Shown piece by piece: positions 53,195-62,792 of a DNA stretch of 64,000 nucleotides. Where the stretch lies: the NCBI GenBank assembly GCA_003963245.1, contig RXJX01000002.1, forward strand, positions 115,989-179,988, in the 5' to 3' direction. Made by a program: the position numbers and the translations under genes. Below the pieces are notes generated by a model. It was not told the DNA's origin, made no database searches, and worked only from the letters and a program-made list of their open reading frames with translations. Origin of the DNA: Neisseriaceae bacterium. GTDB taxonomy: Bacteria > Pseudomonadota > Gammaproteobacteria > Burkholderiales > UBA11063. How positions within the stretch are numbered: position 1 is the stretch's first letter; each line of letters begins with the position of its first letter.

Positions 53195-53746
53195 CTATTT
53201 TTTTACACTTTTGCTAATGCTATTTAAACTATCAAGAGTTGCATCAGCACTAGTTTTCACAGCTGAACCAAAGTTATTAATTGCATTCTTTACAATTTCC
53301 TGTAAAGCATGAATAGACTGATGATTACCAGATGCTGCATTTTTTATCATATCATCAAATTTATAAACTATTGGGCTTGGTAATAATTTTGAATAAAAGT
53401 CAAAGAATTTAAGTGAAGTACTTCTAAGTTCATCTGAACCACCAACCCCAGAATTACACATACTAGTACAAATTTTTAACAATGCATTAGTATCTTCTAA
53501 TAAAACTTTAGAAACCATCGCTCCATTTTCAGTCAAGAGGGAACTAAACGTTTTCGCAAACTCGTCCGGTGTACTTACTTGATAAAGTGTTTTAGTATTG
53601 TTAATACCACGCTGCCAAAACTGCTTGGCTTGCTCCAAATATAAGTCATTTAGCTCCTTCACTTGGGCTGATAGCTTACTAAATGTTTCATAAGCATCTT
53701 GCAACATAGCAGCATTAGGCAATTCTCGTTCTTTTTGATTACTCAT
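53195..53746 (-). CDS. Phasin-family protein
   Basis: The 183-residue helical protein resembles phasins: QDAYETFSKLSAQVKELNDL, LYLEQAKQFWQRGINNTKTL and YQVSTPDEFAKTFSSLLTEN form amphipathic helices of the phasin-2 pattern, and the C-terminus is Ser/Lys-rich. Phasins coat polyhydroxyalkanoate granules. No phaC, phaA or phaB genes lie in the window, so storage of PHA is only suggested. AGGAGAAAT upstream is a strong ribosome site. The call rests on composition and pattern, so confidence is moderate. Confidence 0.62.
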   Translation of the reverse strand: MSNQKERELPNAAMLQDAYETFSKLSAQVKELNDLYLEQAKQFWQRGINNTKTLYQVSTPDEFAKTFSSLLTENGAMVSKVLLEDTNALLKICTSMCNSGVGGSDELRSTSLKFFDFYSKLLPSPIVYKFDDMIKNAASGNHQSIHALQEIVKNAINNFGSAVKTSADATLDSLNSISKSVKK

Positions 53747-53934
53747 GTCTATTTCTCCTAACTAAACAATATAATTCTTAACTACAACTAGATTATAACA
53801 TTAACCGTTGGTAAATTTGATAAAATATCGACAAAACACCTAACAATCATCTCTTTTTCCCTAACACCAATTGGAAGGTAACTATATCAATAACCACTTG
53901 TTAAACATGCTTATTCTTTAAGGATATATAGCTT

Positions 53935-55230
53935 ATGCATCATTCTACGATACAAAAAACCAAACGAAAATGGTATTTCAGCCTATGGTTCTTCGTCTTA
54001 ATTTTTATGTGTGGAGGAATTATTTTTGGCATCGTAAATCCGCAACTAGGCAAGCAGAGTAAACCAATTATTGATGCATTTATTCATGTCATTAAAATTC
54101 TAGTTGGTCCAATTATCTTCTTCACCGTATTAAGCGGTGTGATTGGAATGGGAAGTCTTAAGCAATTGGGGACGATAGGTGCTAAATCATTTCTCTATTT
54201 TGAGATAATTTCCAGCTTAGCTTTAATAATTGGTTTGAGTTTTGGACATTTTGTTCACCCAGGAAGCGGATTAAATTTATCCGTTGCCAGCATTGACCCC
54301 AGTTTAGTAGCTAAATACACACAAAATCAAGCTGAAGCAACTAGCTTTGTTCATATTATGCTCTCAGCTATTCCTGCAAATCCTTGGGATCCATTTCTAA
54401 CTGGTAACACCTTACAAATCTTATTCATCGCAATCTGTCTAGGATTTGCGCTCTTCTATCTTGCGCAGCGCTGGCGTGAACAAATTATGCACAATCTGCA
54501 TGTTATCCAAGGGTGGCTATTTAAAATTTTAAGTTTTGTAATGTGGTTTTCACCTATTGCTGCTTTTGCTGCGATGGCATTCATGCTCGGTCAATTCGGA
54601 ATATCCGTAATCTGGCATATGCTTGGTTTAGTGGCAACAATGATTGGTGCATGTATCTTCTTCATCTTGGTAATACTAGGAACTGTCGCAAAAATAGCTG
54701 GATTTAGTATATTCCAATTTCTAAATTTTATTAAAGATGAAATTATTTTGGTTTTTGCAACATCCTCCAGTGAAAGCGCGCTCGGTCCCATAATGCACAA
54801 GCTTAAAAATTCTGGCGTTGATGAATCTGTAGTTGGTATTGTCGTACCAGCAGGATATAGTTTTAATCTTGATGGAACTAATATATACTTATCATTGGTT
54901 ATTGCTTTTCTCTGCCAAGCATTTAATATTCACCTTAGTCTGCAAGAATATATTACAGTAATTCTGGTATTAATGGCAACTAGTAAAGGTGCGGCAGGAG
55001 TCAGTGGTTCTGGTTTTATTGTATTAGCAGGAACATTGGCAGCAATGCATGGAAAAATACCAGTAGTAACTATTGCTATATTACTTGGCATTGATAAAAT
55101 CATGAGTGAGCTACGAAGTACTACAAATCTGGTTGGCAATAGTATGGCAGCAGTAATTGTCGCCCGAATGGAGCGCAGCCTTGACCTAAAGAAATTTAAA
55201 GCTTGTTTAAGTAATCAATTAGAAAAATAA
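53935..55230 (+). CDS. Dicarboxylate/glutamate:cation symporter (DAACS family)
   Basis: The 431-residue inner-membrane protein has eight hydrophobic helices and both hairpin loops of the DAACS family: ATSSSESALGPIMHKL near 280-295 (Ser-rich reentrant loop) and GAAGVSGSGFIVLAGTLAA near 352-370. PAGYSFNLDGTNIYLSL near 305-321 is the substrate and cation motif of GltP/DctA proteins. Whether it prefers glutamate, aspartate or C4-dicarboxylates is not decidable here. AAGGATATA upstream marks the ribosome site. A strong terminator follows. Confidence 0.92.
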   Translation: MHHSTIQKTKRKWYFSLWFFVLIFMCGGIIFGIVNPQLGKQSKPIIDAFIHVIKILVGPIIFFTVLSGVIGMGSLKQLGTIGAKSFLYFEIISSLALIIGLSFGHFVHPGSGLNLSVASIDPSLVAKYTQNQAEATSFVHIMLSAIPANPWDPFLTGNTLQILFIAICLGFALFYLAQRWREQIMHNLHVIQGWLFKILSFVMWFSPIAAFAAMAFMLGQFGISVIWHMLGLVATMIGACIFFILVILGTVAKIAGFSIFQFLNFIKDEIILVFATSSSESALGPIMHKLKNSGVDESVVGIVVPAGYSFNLDGTNIYLSLVIAFLCQAFNIHLSLQEYITVILVLMATSKGAAGVSGSGFIVLAGTLAAMHGKIPVVTIAILLGIDKIMSELRSTTNLVGNSMAAVIVARMERSLDLKKFKACLSNQLEK

Positions 55231-55250
55231 AAACGTCAAACTTCAAAATA

Positions 55251-55286
55251 AAAGGCCTCATGATCAGAAAACATGAAGCCTTTCTT
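55251..55286. terminator. Bidirectional terminator
   Basis: AAAGGCCTCATG and CATGAAGCCTTT pair around an AT-rich loop, followed by TCTTAT; it serves the symporter gene and the convergent TPR-protein gene. Confidence 0.85.
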
Positions 55287-55299
55287 ATGACTAAAATTA

Positions 55300-56103
55300 T
55301 CACTCTTTACCTAACTTGGCCTTAGCCTTGTCAATACACTCTTGTGCTTCACGCGAATAACGAATCTCTTCATATTTACCATCTTGGTTAGGCAATTGCA
55401 AAGCTTTTTGACATGCATCTAACGCCTTATCAGCTTCACCAGTTGAATTATAGTACTGCCCTAAAAACACCCAGTTATTTTTAAAGTTTGGTGCTTTGGT
55501 TATAGCAGAAGTTAATAATTCTAAAGCTTTCTTATTGCTACCACCAAATAAACCTGGAAGTTCCTGATAATATTTACCTAATATTCTAGAACCACCATAC
55601 CATTGAAAATCTGGCTGGAGAGTATTCACCTGTTTAAGCGCGTCCATACCAGCACCAGCATTACTGGCTGAGGACATTACTCCTTTAGCTAGACCATAAC
55701 TACCTAAATCAATCGCATACCAGTATAGGCCTTCAACACCATCAGTTTTAATTTCACGGGCAATTTTAGCAGCACTCACACCATAATCAAATAGTTTTAC
55801 ACCCGCTGGAGTGTTTACAAATTTCTTTTCTCCGTAGCCATAGTTCCCGATGAAATAAACTAATCGGGCAGTTTTCCATGCAATTTCATAATCTTTGGCA
55901 ACAACAGGATTGGTATTCAGATATTCAGCAATTACTTTTTGATTATTTAAATTTTCACGATTTGTCCATGCATTATCTAAAAATTGAACAGTCAACACTT
56001 GATTTGATTCAATCGAAAATGTGTTCGAACTATTTGCAGAAGTTACTGCAAAACAAGAAACTGAACATATGCCTAATAGCAAAGATAGGGAAATTTTTTT
56101 CAT
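55300..56103 (-). CDS. Periplasmic TPR protein, TatT-like
   Basis: The 267-residue protein has a Sec signal peptide (MKKISLSLLLGICSVSCFAV). Its middle and C-terminal parts form TPR-like helix pairs: EGLYWYAIDLGSYGLAKG near 144, WYGGSRILGKYYQELPGLFG near 180, and NWVFLGQYYNSTGEADKALD near 222. LPGLFGG-KKALEL resembles the TatT (TRAP-transporter T component) pattern. No TRAP transporter genes are adjacent, so a role with TRAP solute binding is uncertain; it may be a stand-alone scaffold. AGGAAAACAAA upstream is the ribosome site. Confidence 0.68.
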   Translation of the reverse strand: MKKISLSLLLGICSVSCFAVTSANSSNTFSIESNQVLTVQFLDNAWTNRENLNNQKVIAEYLNTNPVVAKDYEIAWKTARLVYFIGNYGYGEKKFVNTPAGVKLFDYGVSAAKIAREIKTDGVEGLYWYAIDLGSYGLAKGVMSSASNAGAGMDALKQVNTLQPDFQWYGGSRILGKYYQELPGLFGGSNKKALELLTSAITKAPNFKNNWVFLGQYYNSTGEADKALDACQKALQLPNQDGKYEEIRYSREAQECIDKAKAKLGKE

Positions 56104-56211
56104 TTTGTTTTCCTGATAATATCTATCAAAAATATATCAAACAGATTCATAATACTAGTTAGCATATTTAATTCCACTAACGAGAACATGAACCTGTTTA
56201 AATTTTACGTA

Positions 56212-59200
56212 TTAAGCGGTCTCTTTTTTCGAGAGATTCATTACCACAATAAAGAATAATGGGACAAAACACGTTGCAATCAAAGTCGAACCAAGCATTC
56301 CACCAATAATACCATAACCTACTGAATGCTGCGAATTAGCACCCGCTCCAGTTGCTGTAGCCAATGGAATCGCTCCCAAAATAAACGCAATTGAAGTCAT
56401 GATAATAGGTCTAAAGCGAACTTTCGCCGCATGAATAGCGGCCGCCCGATACGACATATTTTCATTACGCACAGCTTCAATTGCAAACTCAACAATCAAA
56501 ATCGCATTTTTTGCAGAGAGTCCAATCAGAGTTAGCATACTTACTTGGAAGTAAATATCATTCACCATACGGAAAATTAGCAAGGTCAAAGCTGCACCTA
56601 ATAAGGCAAATGGTAATGCCATCATAATTGCCATCGGTAATGCCCACATTTCGTATAATGCAGCCAAGATCAAGAACACCATGATTAGCCCTAGGGAGAA
56701 TGCGATAGCAGACTGATTACCTGCAATATTTTGCATGTATGAAGGACCAAACCATTGAATAGAGTAATCTTTGCCCAATACTTTTGGCACGGCATCGCGA
56801 ATCGCGTTCATCACGTCACCTGATGATGCATGAGTAACAGGATTCGGATTAACAATAATTTGACTACCAATATAATCGTTCATCCGCGTAACCAACTCTG
56901 CACCAGTAGTGTACTCAAATGTTGCCAAACTACCAACTGGAATCATTTTATCACCCTTACTGGTTTTAGCATAAACGACATTTAAAAGCTCTGGATCATT
57001 ACGATATTGATATTCACTTTGTATCATTACCCACCATAAGTCATTCCACTTAGTAAAGTAATTAATGTAGTATAAACCAAATGTCGACTGTAATGAGTTA
57101 AAGATATTCGCATATGGTACATCATACAAATAAGCCTTCCGCGGATCAACTTTAACGTTAATCTCAGGTGTTTTAACATCGTATAACTGGAACGCACTAC
57201 CTACTACTTGAGGATATTCTTTTTGTAAATACTGGGTTAACTTCACTCCATCATCATGAATTCGCTGTGGAGTACCAATGTCCGGTAGTGCTGCCTGAAG
57301 ATAGAACGTCACACCACCAGTTGTACTCATCCCACGAATAGGTGGTTGATTATACGGGAAGCCAGTTATCCGTAAATGCTTACTCTGTAACTCAGCAGTT
57401 TTTTTAATTACTGCATCAACGCCCTGATCAACATCTGGACGCTGCGAATAATCACTCATAATAACACTCAGGGTTGAAGTATTAGTTTTGGTCGAACCAT
57501 TATCAACAATATCTTTACCACCTAAAATCGCAATTCGATCTAATTCTGGAATATGATTCATTAAATCTTTAGACAATGAAACTGCTTCATCAACGTTATA
57601 GTCAATGGCACCACCAGAATTAACATGAATTGTATCGTAATAATACCCCATATCCTCTAAGGGAACTAAACCTGTTGGAATTTTGATAAACAGTACAATT
57701 ACGGCTAAAATTACGAAGCACCATGCTATCATTGCTTTCTTAGCATTGTCAATAATCTTAACCACTACGGTCATGTAAAGTTCTTGGAACTTGACAAACC
57801 CAGCATTAAATTTATCAAAGAACCAATAAACCCACTGTAATGGTTTAAATTTAGACTCATGCTTCTCACCATGCTTCACATTGCGTAAGAAAATTGCACA
57901 TAGAGTTGGCGTAAGCGTAAGCGCAACAACACCCGATAATAATACCGAAATTGCAATTGTCACGGCAAATTGCTGCATCAAAATACCACTAAAACCACCT
58001 AAAAACGCAACCGGAATAAACACCGCATTTAATACGCAAACCACGGCAATAACTGGCGCAGCTACCTGCTCCATTCCTTTTATCGCAGCTTGTACTGAAT
58101 TTAAACCTTCTTCAGCCATCAAACGCTCAACGTTTTCCAGCACCACGATCGCGTCATCCACTACAATCCCAATCGCCAGCACCATCCCAAATAAAGTCAG
58201 CGTGTTAATTGAAAAGCCCAAAGCGAACGTTCCAGCAAAAGTTCCAATAATTGCAACTGGAATTGCGATCACTGGGATAATCGTACCCTTGATGTTTTGA
58301 ATAAACAACATCACTACACAGAATACCAAAATAAAGGCAATAATAAGTGTAGACACTACTGCCTCAACAGATAAAATCACAAACTCTGAAGAATCATAGT
58401 GATTATAGAACTTAACGCCATCTGGCATATGCTTTGAGATTTCACTCAATAAGTTCATATAATCTTTTTTAACCTGAATCTGATTAGCACCAGGTACAAG
58501 ATATAATGCTAAAGCTGTTGCAGGAACGACCTTAAGCTCATGAGTACTAGGATCGCGAACAACAGACTTAAAGTAGGTAATGTATTGTTGCGCATCCAAT
58601 TTAACCTTAGCAACATCTTTAATCCTAACTACCTGAGCATTACTCTCAGTCGCACGCAGCACAATATTCTCAAATTGTGACTCTTCAGTCATATAGCCAG
58701 TTGAATTAATCAAAAAGTTATATTTCTGCGGGCCAGACATTGGTGCCATTGCATTTAAACCAATCGCATACGGCCAGTTTTGATCATTAACCGCATTTTT
58801 GATATCTGCAACACCAATATTGTAGTACTTTAATTTGTTTGGATCAGTCAAAATTCGCATTGCAAATTGGCGTTGACCCAAAATTGAAACCACCCCAACA
58901 CCAGGAATTTGCTCAACTAAAGGATAAACATAACGTTGAACATAGTTACTAATAAATAATTGATCTGGCTTACCAGTATCTGAATAAAAAGGAGTCACAA
59001 TAAACAAATCAGGGTTTTGTAAGCGCATGGTCACACCTTGAGCTTGTACCTGAGTTGGTAACTGTGGCATTGCAGTGTTAATCCGATTCAGAGCATCCGC
59101 CTCAACCAGCTGTAAATTGGTACCAGTTTGGAAATAAACGTTTAATGACAAACTATTACTACCATTTTGGCTTGCCGATTGCATATAAATCATACCAGCT

Positions 59201-59418
59201 ACACCCGACATTTGATCTTCAATCGGTGCTGCCACGGCATTTGCAATAGTCTCCGAGTTAGCGCCAGGGAAAGGAACTGAAATATTCAAACAAGGTGGAA
59301 CAATCGAGGGGTATTGCTCAATGGGGGAAACCGCCATAGAAATCAGACCAGCAATCGTAATGATAATGGAAATTACCATTGATAAAACTGGTCTTAAAAT
59401 AAAAAAGCGACAAAACAT
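56212..59418 (-). CDS. RND multidrug efflux pump, inner-membrane subunit (AcrB/MexF-like)
   Basis: The 1068-residue protein has the HAE1 RND layout: a first helix near the N-terminus (MVISIIITIAGLISMAV), SPIEQYPSIVPP, two large periplasmic loops, and 12 helices. The transmembrane proton relay GIVVDDAIVVLENVER (Asp pair) is near residue 405. The second half repeats the fold, ending in GLSAKNAILIVEFA and RFRPIIMTSIAFILGAIPLA. Length matches AcrB/MexF. It follows its adaptor gene in the same direction, with a strong hairpin between them. No outer-membrane channel gene is here, so a TolC-like partner must be elsewhere. Substrates unknown. Confidence 0.95.
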   Translation of the reverse strand: MFCRFFILRPVLSMVISIIITIAGLISMAVSPIEQYPSIVPPCLNISVPFPGANSETIANAVAAPIEDQMSGVAGMIYMQSASQNGSNSLSLNVYFQTGTNLQLVEADALNRINTAMPQLPTQVQAQGVTMRLQNPDLFIVTPFYSDTGKPDQLFISNYVQRYVYPLVEQIPGVGVVSILGQRQFAMRILTDPNKLKYYNIGVADIKNAVNDQNWPYAIGLNAMAPMSGPQKYNFLINSTGYMTEESQFENIVLRATESNAQVVRIKDVAKVKLDAQQYITYFKSVVRDPSTHELKVVPATALALYLVPGANQIQVKKDYMNLLSEISKHMPDGVKFYNHYDSSEFVILSVEAVVSTLIIAFILVFCVVMLFIQNIKGTIIPVIAIPVAIIGTFAGTFALGFSINTLTLFGMVLAIGIVVDDAIVVLENVERLMAEEGLNSVQAAIKGMEQVAAPVIAVVCVLNAVFIPVAFLGGFSGILMQQFAVTIAISVLLSGVVALTLTPTLCAIFLRNVKHGEKHESKFKPLQWVYWFFDKFNAGFVKFQELYMTVVVKIIDNAKKAMIAWCFVILAVIVLFIKIPTGLVPLEDMGYYYDTIHVNSGGAIDYNVDEAVSLSKDLMNHIPELDRIAILGGKDIVDNGSTKTNTSTLSVIMSDYSQRPDVDQGVDAVIKKTAELQSKHLRITGFPYNQPPIRGMSTTGGVTFYLQAALPDIGTPQRIHDDGVKLTQYLQKEYPQVVGSAFQLYDVKTPEINVKVDPRKAYLYDVPYANIFNSLQSTFGLYYINYFTKWNDLWWVMIQSEYQYRNDPELLNVVYAKTSKGDKMIPVGSLATFEYTTGAELVTRMNDYIGSQIIVNPNPVTHASSGDVMNAIRDAVPKVLGKDYSIQWFGPSYMQNIAGNQSAIAFSLGLIMVFLILAALYEMWALPMAIMMALPFALLGAALTLLIFRMVNDIYFQVSMLTLIGLSAKNAILIVEFAIEAVRNENMSYRAAAIHAAKVRFRPIIMTSIAFILGAIPLATATGAGANSQHSVGYGIIGGMLGSTLIATCFVPLFFIVVMNLSKKETA

Positions 59419-59491
59419 CTAGCTGATTCCTTTATTCTGAATAACTAACACTTAATTTTGTATTAATCTACTATACTTTTAAATCCACATC

Positions 59492-59534
59492 AGCTATAGC
59501 AAGACTGATACTTCATATCAATCTTGCTATAGCT
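59492..59534. promoter_or_regulatory. Long hairpin between RND adaptor and pump genes
   Basis: AGCTATAGCAAGA and TCTTGCTATAGCT are 13-bp perfect arms with an inner GATA / TATC pair around CTTCA, in the 155-base gap inside the efflux operon. No T run follows on the minus strand. It may be an mRNA processing or stability element, or lower pump expression relative to the adaptor. Confidence 0.6.
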
Positions 59535-59573
59535 CGATTATAAAGTTAATCGATATTTAATACTTCTAGCCTA

Positions 59574-60839
59574 TTAATATTTACCATCGTAAATATTTGC
59601 TGAACTCTCGATAACTACGGCACGTTTCTTAACATCGCCTTTATAAGCCGAGGCATTTGTTTTTGCTGGAGTAACAGCTTTAGGCGCCGAGGCAATCATA
59701 GGATTGTTCGGATTAATTTTGCTCTGATCATCTGTGTTATCAACAATAACCTTGTCACCATTCATAACCTTAACACCACCAGCAGTTACAACCTTCATAC
59801 CATCACTCAAACCAGATTTGATAATCCATAACTCACCAGTCATTGGACCTGTCACAATTGGTTGTTTAGCAATTTTACCATCTTTAACTACATAAACAAA
59901 AGCACCTTTATCATCACGGAACACAGACTCTTGAGGAATAGCAAAAGAGTCTTTATATGTCACACCATTCAAATAAATATGAACAAACTGCCCAGACAAA
60001 AGTTGATTTCTCAGATTCGTATTATCAACATAAGCCCGCATATTCCACACTCCGTTTTGCAGGCTAATTCTGGTATCAGTGAACTGTACATACCCGCTAT
60101 TTTTCATCATGGTACCATCTGCCAATTGCAGATCTGTTCTGAATTTAAATGCAGGAGGAACGGTAATCACACCATTATTAACACCATTTTGGATTACTAA
60201 GCGATCATTTTCTGGCATAGAAAACGTAATGTACATATCATTCACTGAATTGATTTGATTCATTACTGTTTGCCATGCTGTAACCATGTTACCTACAGTT
60301 ACTTGACGTTCTGCTATATAACCATCTGCAGGAGCTCTGACAACAGAGTATTCCAGATTCAATTTAGCCTGATTAATATTAGCCTCATCAGTTTTTACAT
60401 TACCCACTGCGGTTTGATAATTAATTGTCTGTAATTCCAGATCTTGTTTGGATACCGCTTGTGCCGCATATAATTTTACATAACGCTCATAGATAATTTT
60501 ATAATTATCCATTGACGCTTTATCACGAATCAAATTACCTTGATAAGTTTGTAGATCAAGTTCAAAAGGACGCGGATCAATTTGATATAAAGGAGTGTCT
60601 TTTTTAACGTATGTACCCTCAGTGTAGTACTGTTTAAAAATTGCACCGCTCACTCGGGGAATTACAGGATAATCTACAACACCTTGAACAATTGCAGGAT
60701 AATCATAAACGTAAGGAACATTATAAGCATGTACAACTTGTACATCAACATGCTTTTCTGGAGCAGTTTTCACCTCTTTTTTGGAACATCCTGCCAAAAT
60801 TAAGCCTGCGGCCATTAGCGGTACTAAGATTTTTTTCAT
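59574..60839 (-). CDS. RND efflux periplasmic adaptor (membrane fusion protein), lipoprotein
   Basis: From ATG 60839 the product has 421 residues with a lipoprotein signal and lipobox LAGC (Cys17). The adaptor has the usual order: barrel-sandwich half (VIPRVSGAIFKQYYTEGTYV, about 70-90), alpha hairpin (residues 100-170), lipoyl-like second half (YSVVRAPADGYIAERQVTVG), beta-barrel and membrane-proximal domain (GQFVHIYLNG, FRDDKGAFVYVVKDGKIA). The C-terminal 50 residues are a charged, low-complexity extension. It bridges the RND pump and an outer-membrane channel. An upstream in-frame ATG at 60884 is less likely, as it would precede the signal peptide by 15 residues. Confidence 0.93.
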   Translation of the reverse strand: MKKILVPLMAAGLILAGCSKKEVKTAPEKHVDVQVVHAYNVPYVYDYPAIVQGVVDYPVIPRVSGAIFKQYYTEGTYVKKDTPLYQIDPRPFELDLQTYQGNLIRDKASMDNYKIIYERYVKLYAAQAVSKQDLELQTINYQTAVGNVKTDEANINQAKLNLEYSVVRAPADGYIAERQVTVGNMVTAWQTVMNQINSVNDMYITFSMPENDRLVIQNGVNNGVITVPPAFKFRTDLQLADGTMMKNSGYVQFTDTRISLQNGVWNMRAYVDNTNLRNQLLSGQFVHIYLNGVTYKDSFAIPQESVFRDDKGAFVYVVKDGKIAKQPIVTGPMTGELWIIKSGLSDGMKVVTAGGVKVMNGDKVIVDNTDDQSKINPNNPMIASAPKAVTPAKTNASAYKGDVKKRAVVIESSANIYDGKY

Positions 60840-60947
60840 GTATGATACACCCAGCAAAAATTTATGTGTTTTATTATTAGTCAATTAAATCAGAATATTA
60901 TCTAATAAATACTGTCGTTAAATATGCCACTTTCACCTAAAGTAGAT

Positions 60948-61005
60948 GATTTTATCAAAGGCAAACATTTGCGATTTTATCACAGGAGCGAGCTTGTGAT
61001 AAAAT
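60948..61005. promoter_or_regulatory. Inverted repeat with extra half-site before the RND and PglL-like genes
   Basis: ATTTTATCACA (60974-60984) and TGTGATAAAAT (60995-61005) are perfect 11-bp arms around GGAGCGAGCT. A further direct copy GATTTTATCA lies at 60948-60957. The site is between divergent genes (adaptor minus, ligase plus), so it may be an operator or a CRP/FNR-like site (TGTGA core). Assignment is by symmetry only. Confidence 0.5.
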
Positions 61006-61039
61006 AAACCACTCAATTTTATTTAAAAGCAGATTTTTA

Positions 61040-62785
61040 ATGTCAGAAAATAATAGTTTTAATAAATCATTCTTCCTCTTGGGACTCGTCATTTTACTAG
61101 TATTACCAGAGTTAAATAATGTCCATTATGATCCTCAACCACAGTTTTGGGCGGAAATTACAGTTGCGTGGGCAATATTAGGATTATTTGTATTTACCCT
61201 CTTTTACATAAATACAATTAGCATTCCTTTAATTACATTACCACTAGCCATGTTGGCTATTTATTTATGCTTACAGCAATACATAATCCCAATTGATTAC
61301 CCTGGATTAAACTATGTTGCCGCATTGGAATTGTTTACATGTATTCTTGTAGCTATTGCAATTAATACCTTCAAAAATACTTATGGAATTAAATTTGTTG
61401 TAAGCAGAATTTCCTATGCACTAGTAATCGGAGCCATTTTACAGTCGTTAATTGGCTTTATTCAGTATACAGGCTCTACTAATTATTTTGGCAGTATGAT
61501 TTTTTATGATAGTTCTCACCCAACAACTAACATTTTTGGACATTTTGGGCAACGCAATCATTATGCACATTATTTAAGCTGGGGTAGTTTTGCATTAATA
61601 TACTTATTTCAGCAACGCAGAATCAGTGCTAAAATATTTTATCCACTTCTAATGTGGCTTAGCTTCAGTTTAACTATTTCCGCTTCAAGAAGTGTTTTTA
61701 TTTACTTTGGCTTTGCATTAGTCATTAGTGCAGTTTATTTTATCCGTAAAAGAGATTTGCAAAGTAAACGATTATTACATATCATTTTCATAGCATCTAT
61801 TGCTTTATTTGCATTTGAATATTTTTATCCACTAATTCACAAGTTATTTACCACTCATAATAACTTTAGTTCTGGGCTTGGCAGACTCGACAGCGAGAGC
61901 GGCACTGGAAGGCGTGGCGTAGAATGGGATAAAGCATGGATAACATTCAAAGAGTATCCTATCTTTGGTATAGGTTGGAATGAATATACAAAAAATGGTG
62001 TCAAGTTACATCATTTATTTCCTCATGCAGCTTTAAATAGCGGACTTTTTACCAATTGCCATAACTTAGTCCTGCAATTACTGGCAGAAACAGGATTAAT
62101 TGGCACAATCATAGCACTGGGTGGGATTGGATTAGGCGTTTATCGTTTATTAAAGCAGAATCATGGCGTGGAGAGCATAATTCTGCTATGCATGATATCT
62201 ACTACGTTAGCACATAGCATGAATGAATATCCGCTCTGGTATATGTATTTCCTCTCTGGTCTAATTATGTTCCTGTCCATGGACAAACCTTGGGTAAAGA
62301 TTTCTAGCAAGTCAGCCATTGCTGTTAGCATATTACCAATCTGCGGGTTAGTTTACTTGATTATAAAGAGCAGTATAATCTTTGATACTATGGTTGATTA
62401 TTATGATACTCCAGATGATCAAAAGAGTTTTAACGCTCAGGCTAAATATTTGCAAAACTTAGTCGACCATAACTTGCTTTGGTCATATCATGCTGCATAT
62501 ACCTTGGATAACTACATCAACGTTGACACAGATTTTACCGATGCTTTATACCCATTAAAAACACAATATGAATACACCCATAAATTTGATAGTTTTCATC
62601 CATATCCAGATACGTTGATTAAGGAAGCCATGCTGGATTGGAATCTGGGTAATAAAGCTGACGCCGAACGACTGGTAAAATTAGCAGTACTAACTTTTCC
62701 AGTTTATAATTCTAATTTCCGTGACACTCTACAGGATAAACGTTATCGCCAACTATATAATTTAGTCCCCAAAATAAACAAATAG
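61040..62785 (+). CDS. O-antigen ligase / PglL-type O-oligosaccharyltransferase
   Basis: The 581-residue protein has about 12 hydrophobic segments. A central Wzy_C region carries FGHFGQRNHYAHYLSWGSFA near 170 and RGVEWDKAWITFKEYPIFGIGW near 290-311, with the His-rich HNLVLQLLAETGLIG near 345-360, the signature of PglL and WaaL-like ligases. The C-terminal periplasmic part resembles Wzy_C_2, which is typical of PglL. PglL-type enzymes move lipid-linked glycans onto Ser of pilins and other proteins. Whether it glycosylates protein or LPS is not decidable by sequence alone. A pilin relic is elsewhere in this window. Confidence 0.82.
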   Translation: MSENNSFNKSFFLLGLVILLVLPELNNVHYDPQPQFWAEITVAWAILGLFVFTLFYINTISIPLITLPLAMLAIYLCLQQYIIPIDYPGLNYVAALELFTCILVAIAINTFKNTYGIKFVVSRISYALVIGAILQSLIGFIQYTGSTNYFGSMIFYDSSHPTTNIFGHFGQRNHYAHYLSWGSFALIYLFQQRRISAKIFYPLLMWLSFSLTISASRSVFIYFGFALVISAVYFIRKRDLQSKRLLHIIFIASIALFAFEYFYPLIHKLFTTHNNFSSGLGRLDSESGTGRRGVEWDKAWITFKEYPIFGIGWNEYTKNGVKLHHLFPHAALNSGLFTNCHNLVLQLLAETGLIGTIIALGGIGLGVYRLLKQNHGVESIILLCMISTTLAHSMNEYPLWYMYFLSGLIMFLSMDKPWVKISSKSAIAVSILPICGLVYLIIKSSIIFDTMVDYYDTPDDQKSFNAQAKYLQNLVDHNLLWSYHAAYTLDNYINVDTDFTDALYPLKTQYEYTHKFDSFHPYPDTLIKEAMLDWNLGNKADAERLVKLAVLTFPVYNSNFRDTLQDKRYRQLYNLVPKINK

Positions 62786-62792
62786 CCTTAGA

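Noticed and set aside
55878..56162. Plus-strand ORF opposite the TPR-protein start
   Set aside because: It is antisense to a gene with signal peptide and ribosome site, and its composition shows no recognisable protein features.
57881..58300. A 139-codon plus-strand ORF inside the RND pump gene
   Set aside because: It is a Thr/Ile/Ala-rich shadow of the pump's conserved coding sequence, with no ribosome site or promoter.
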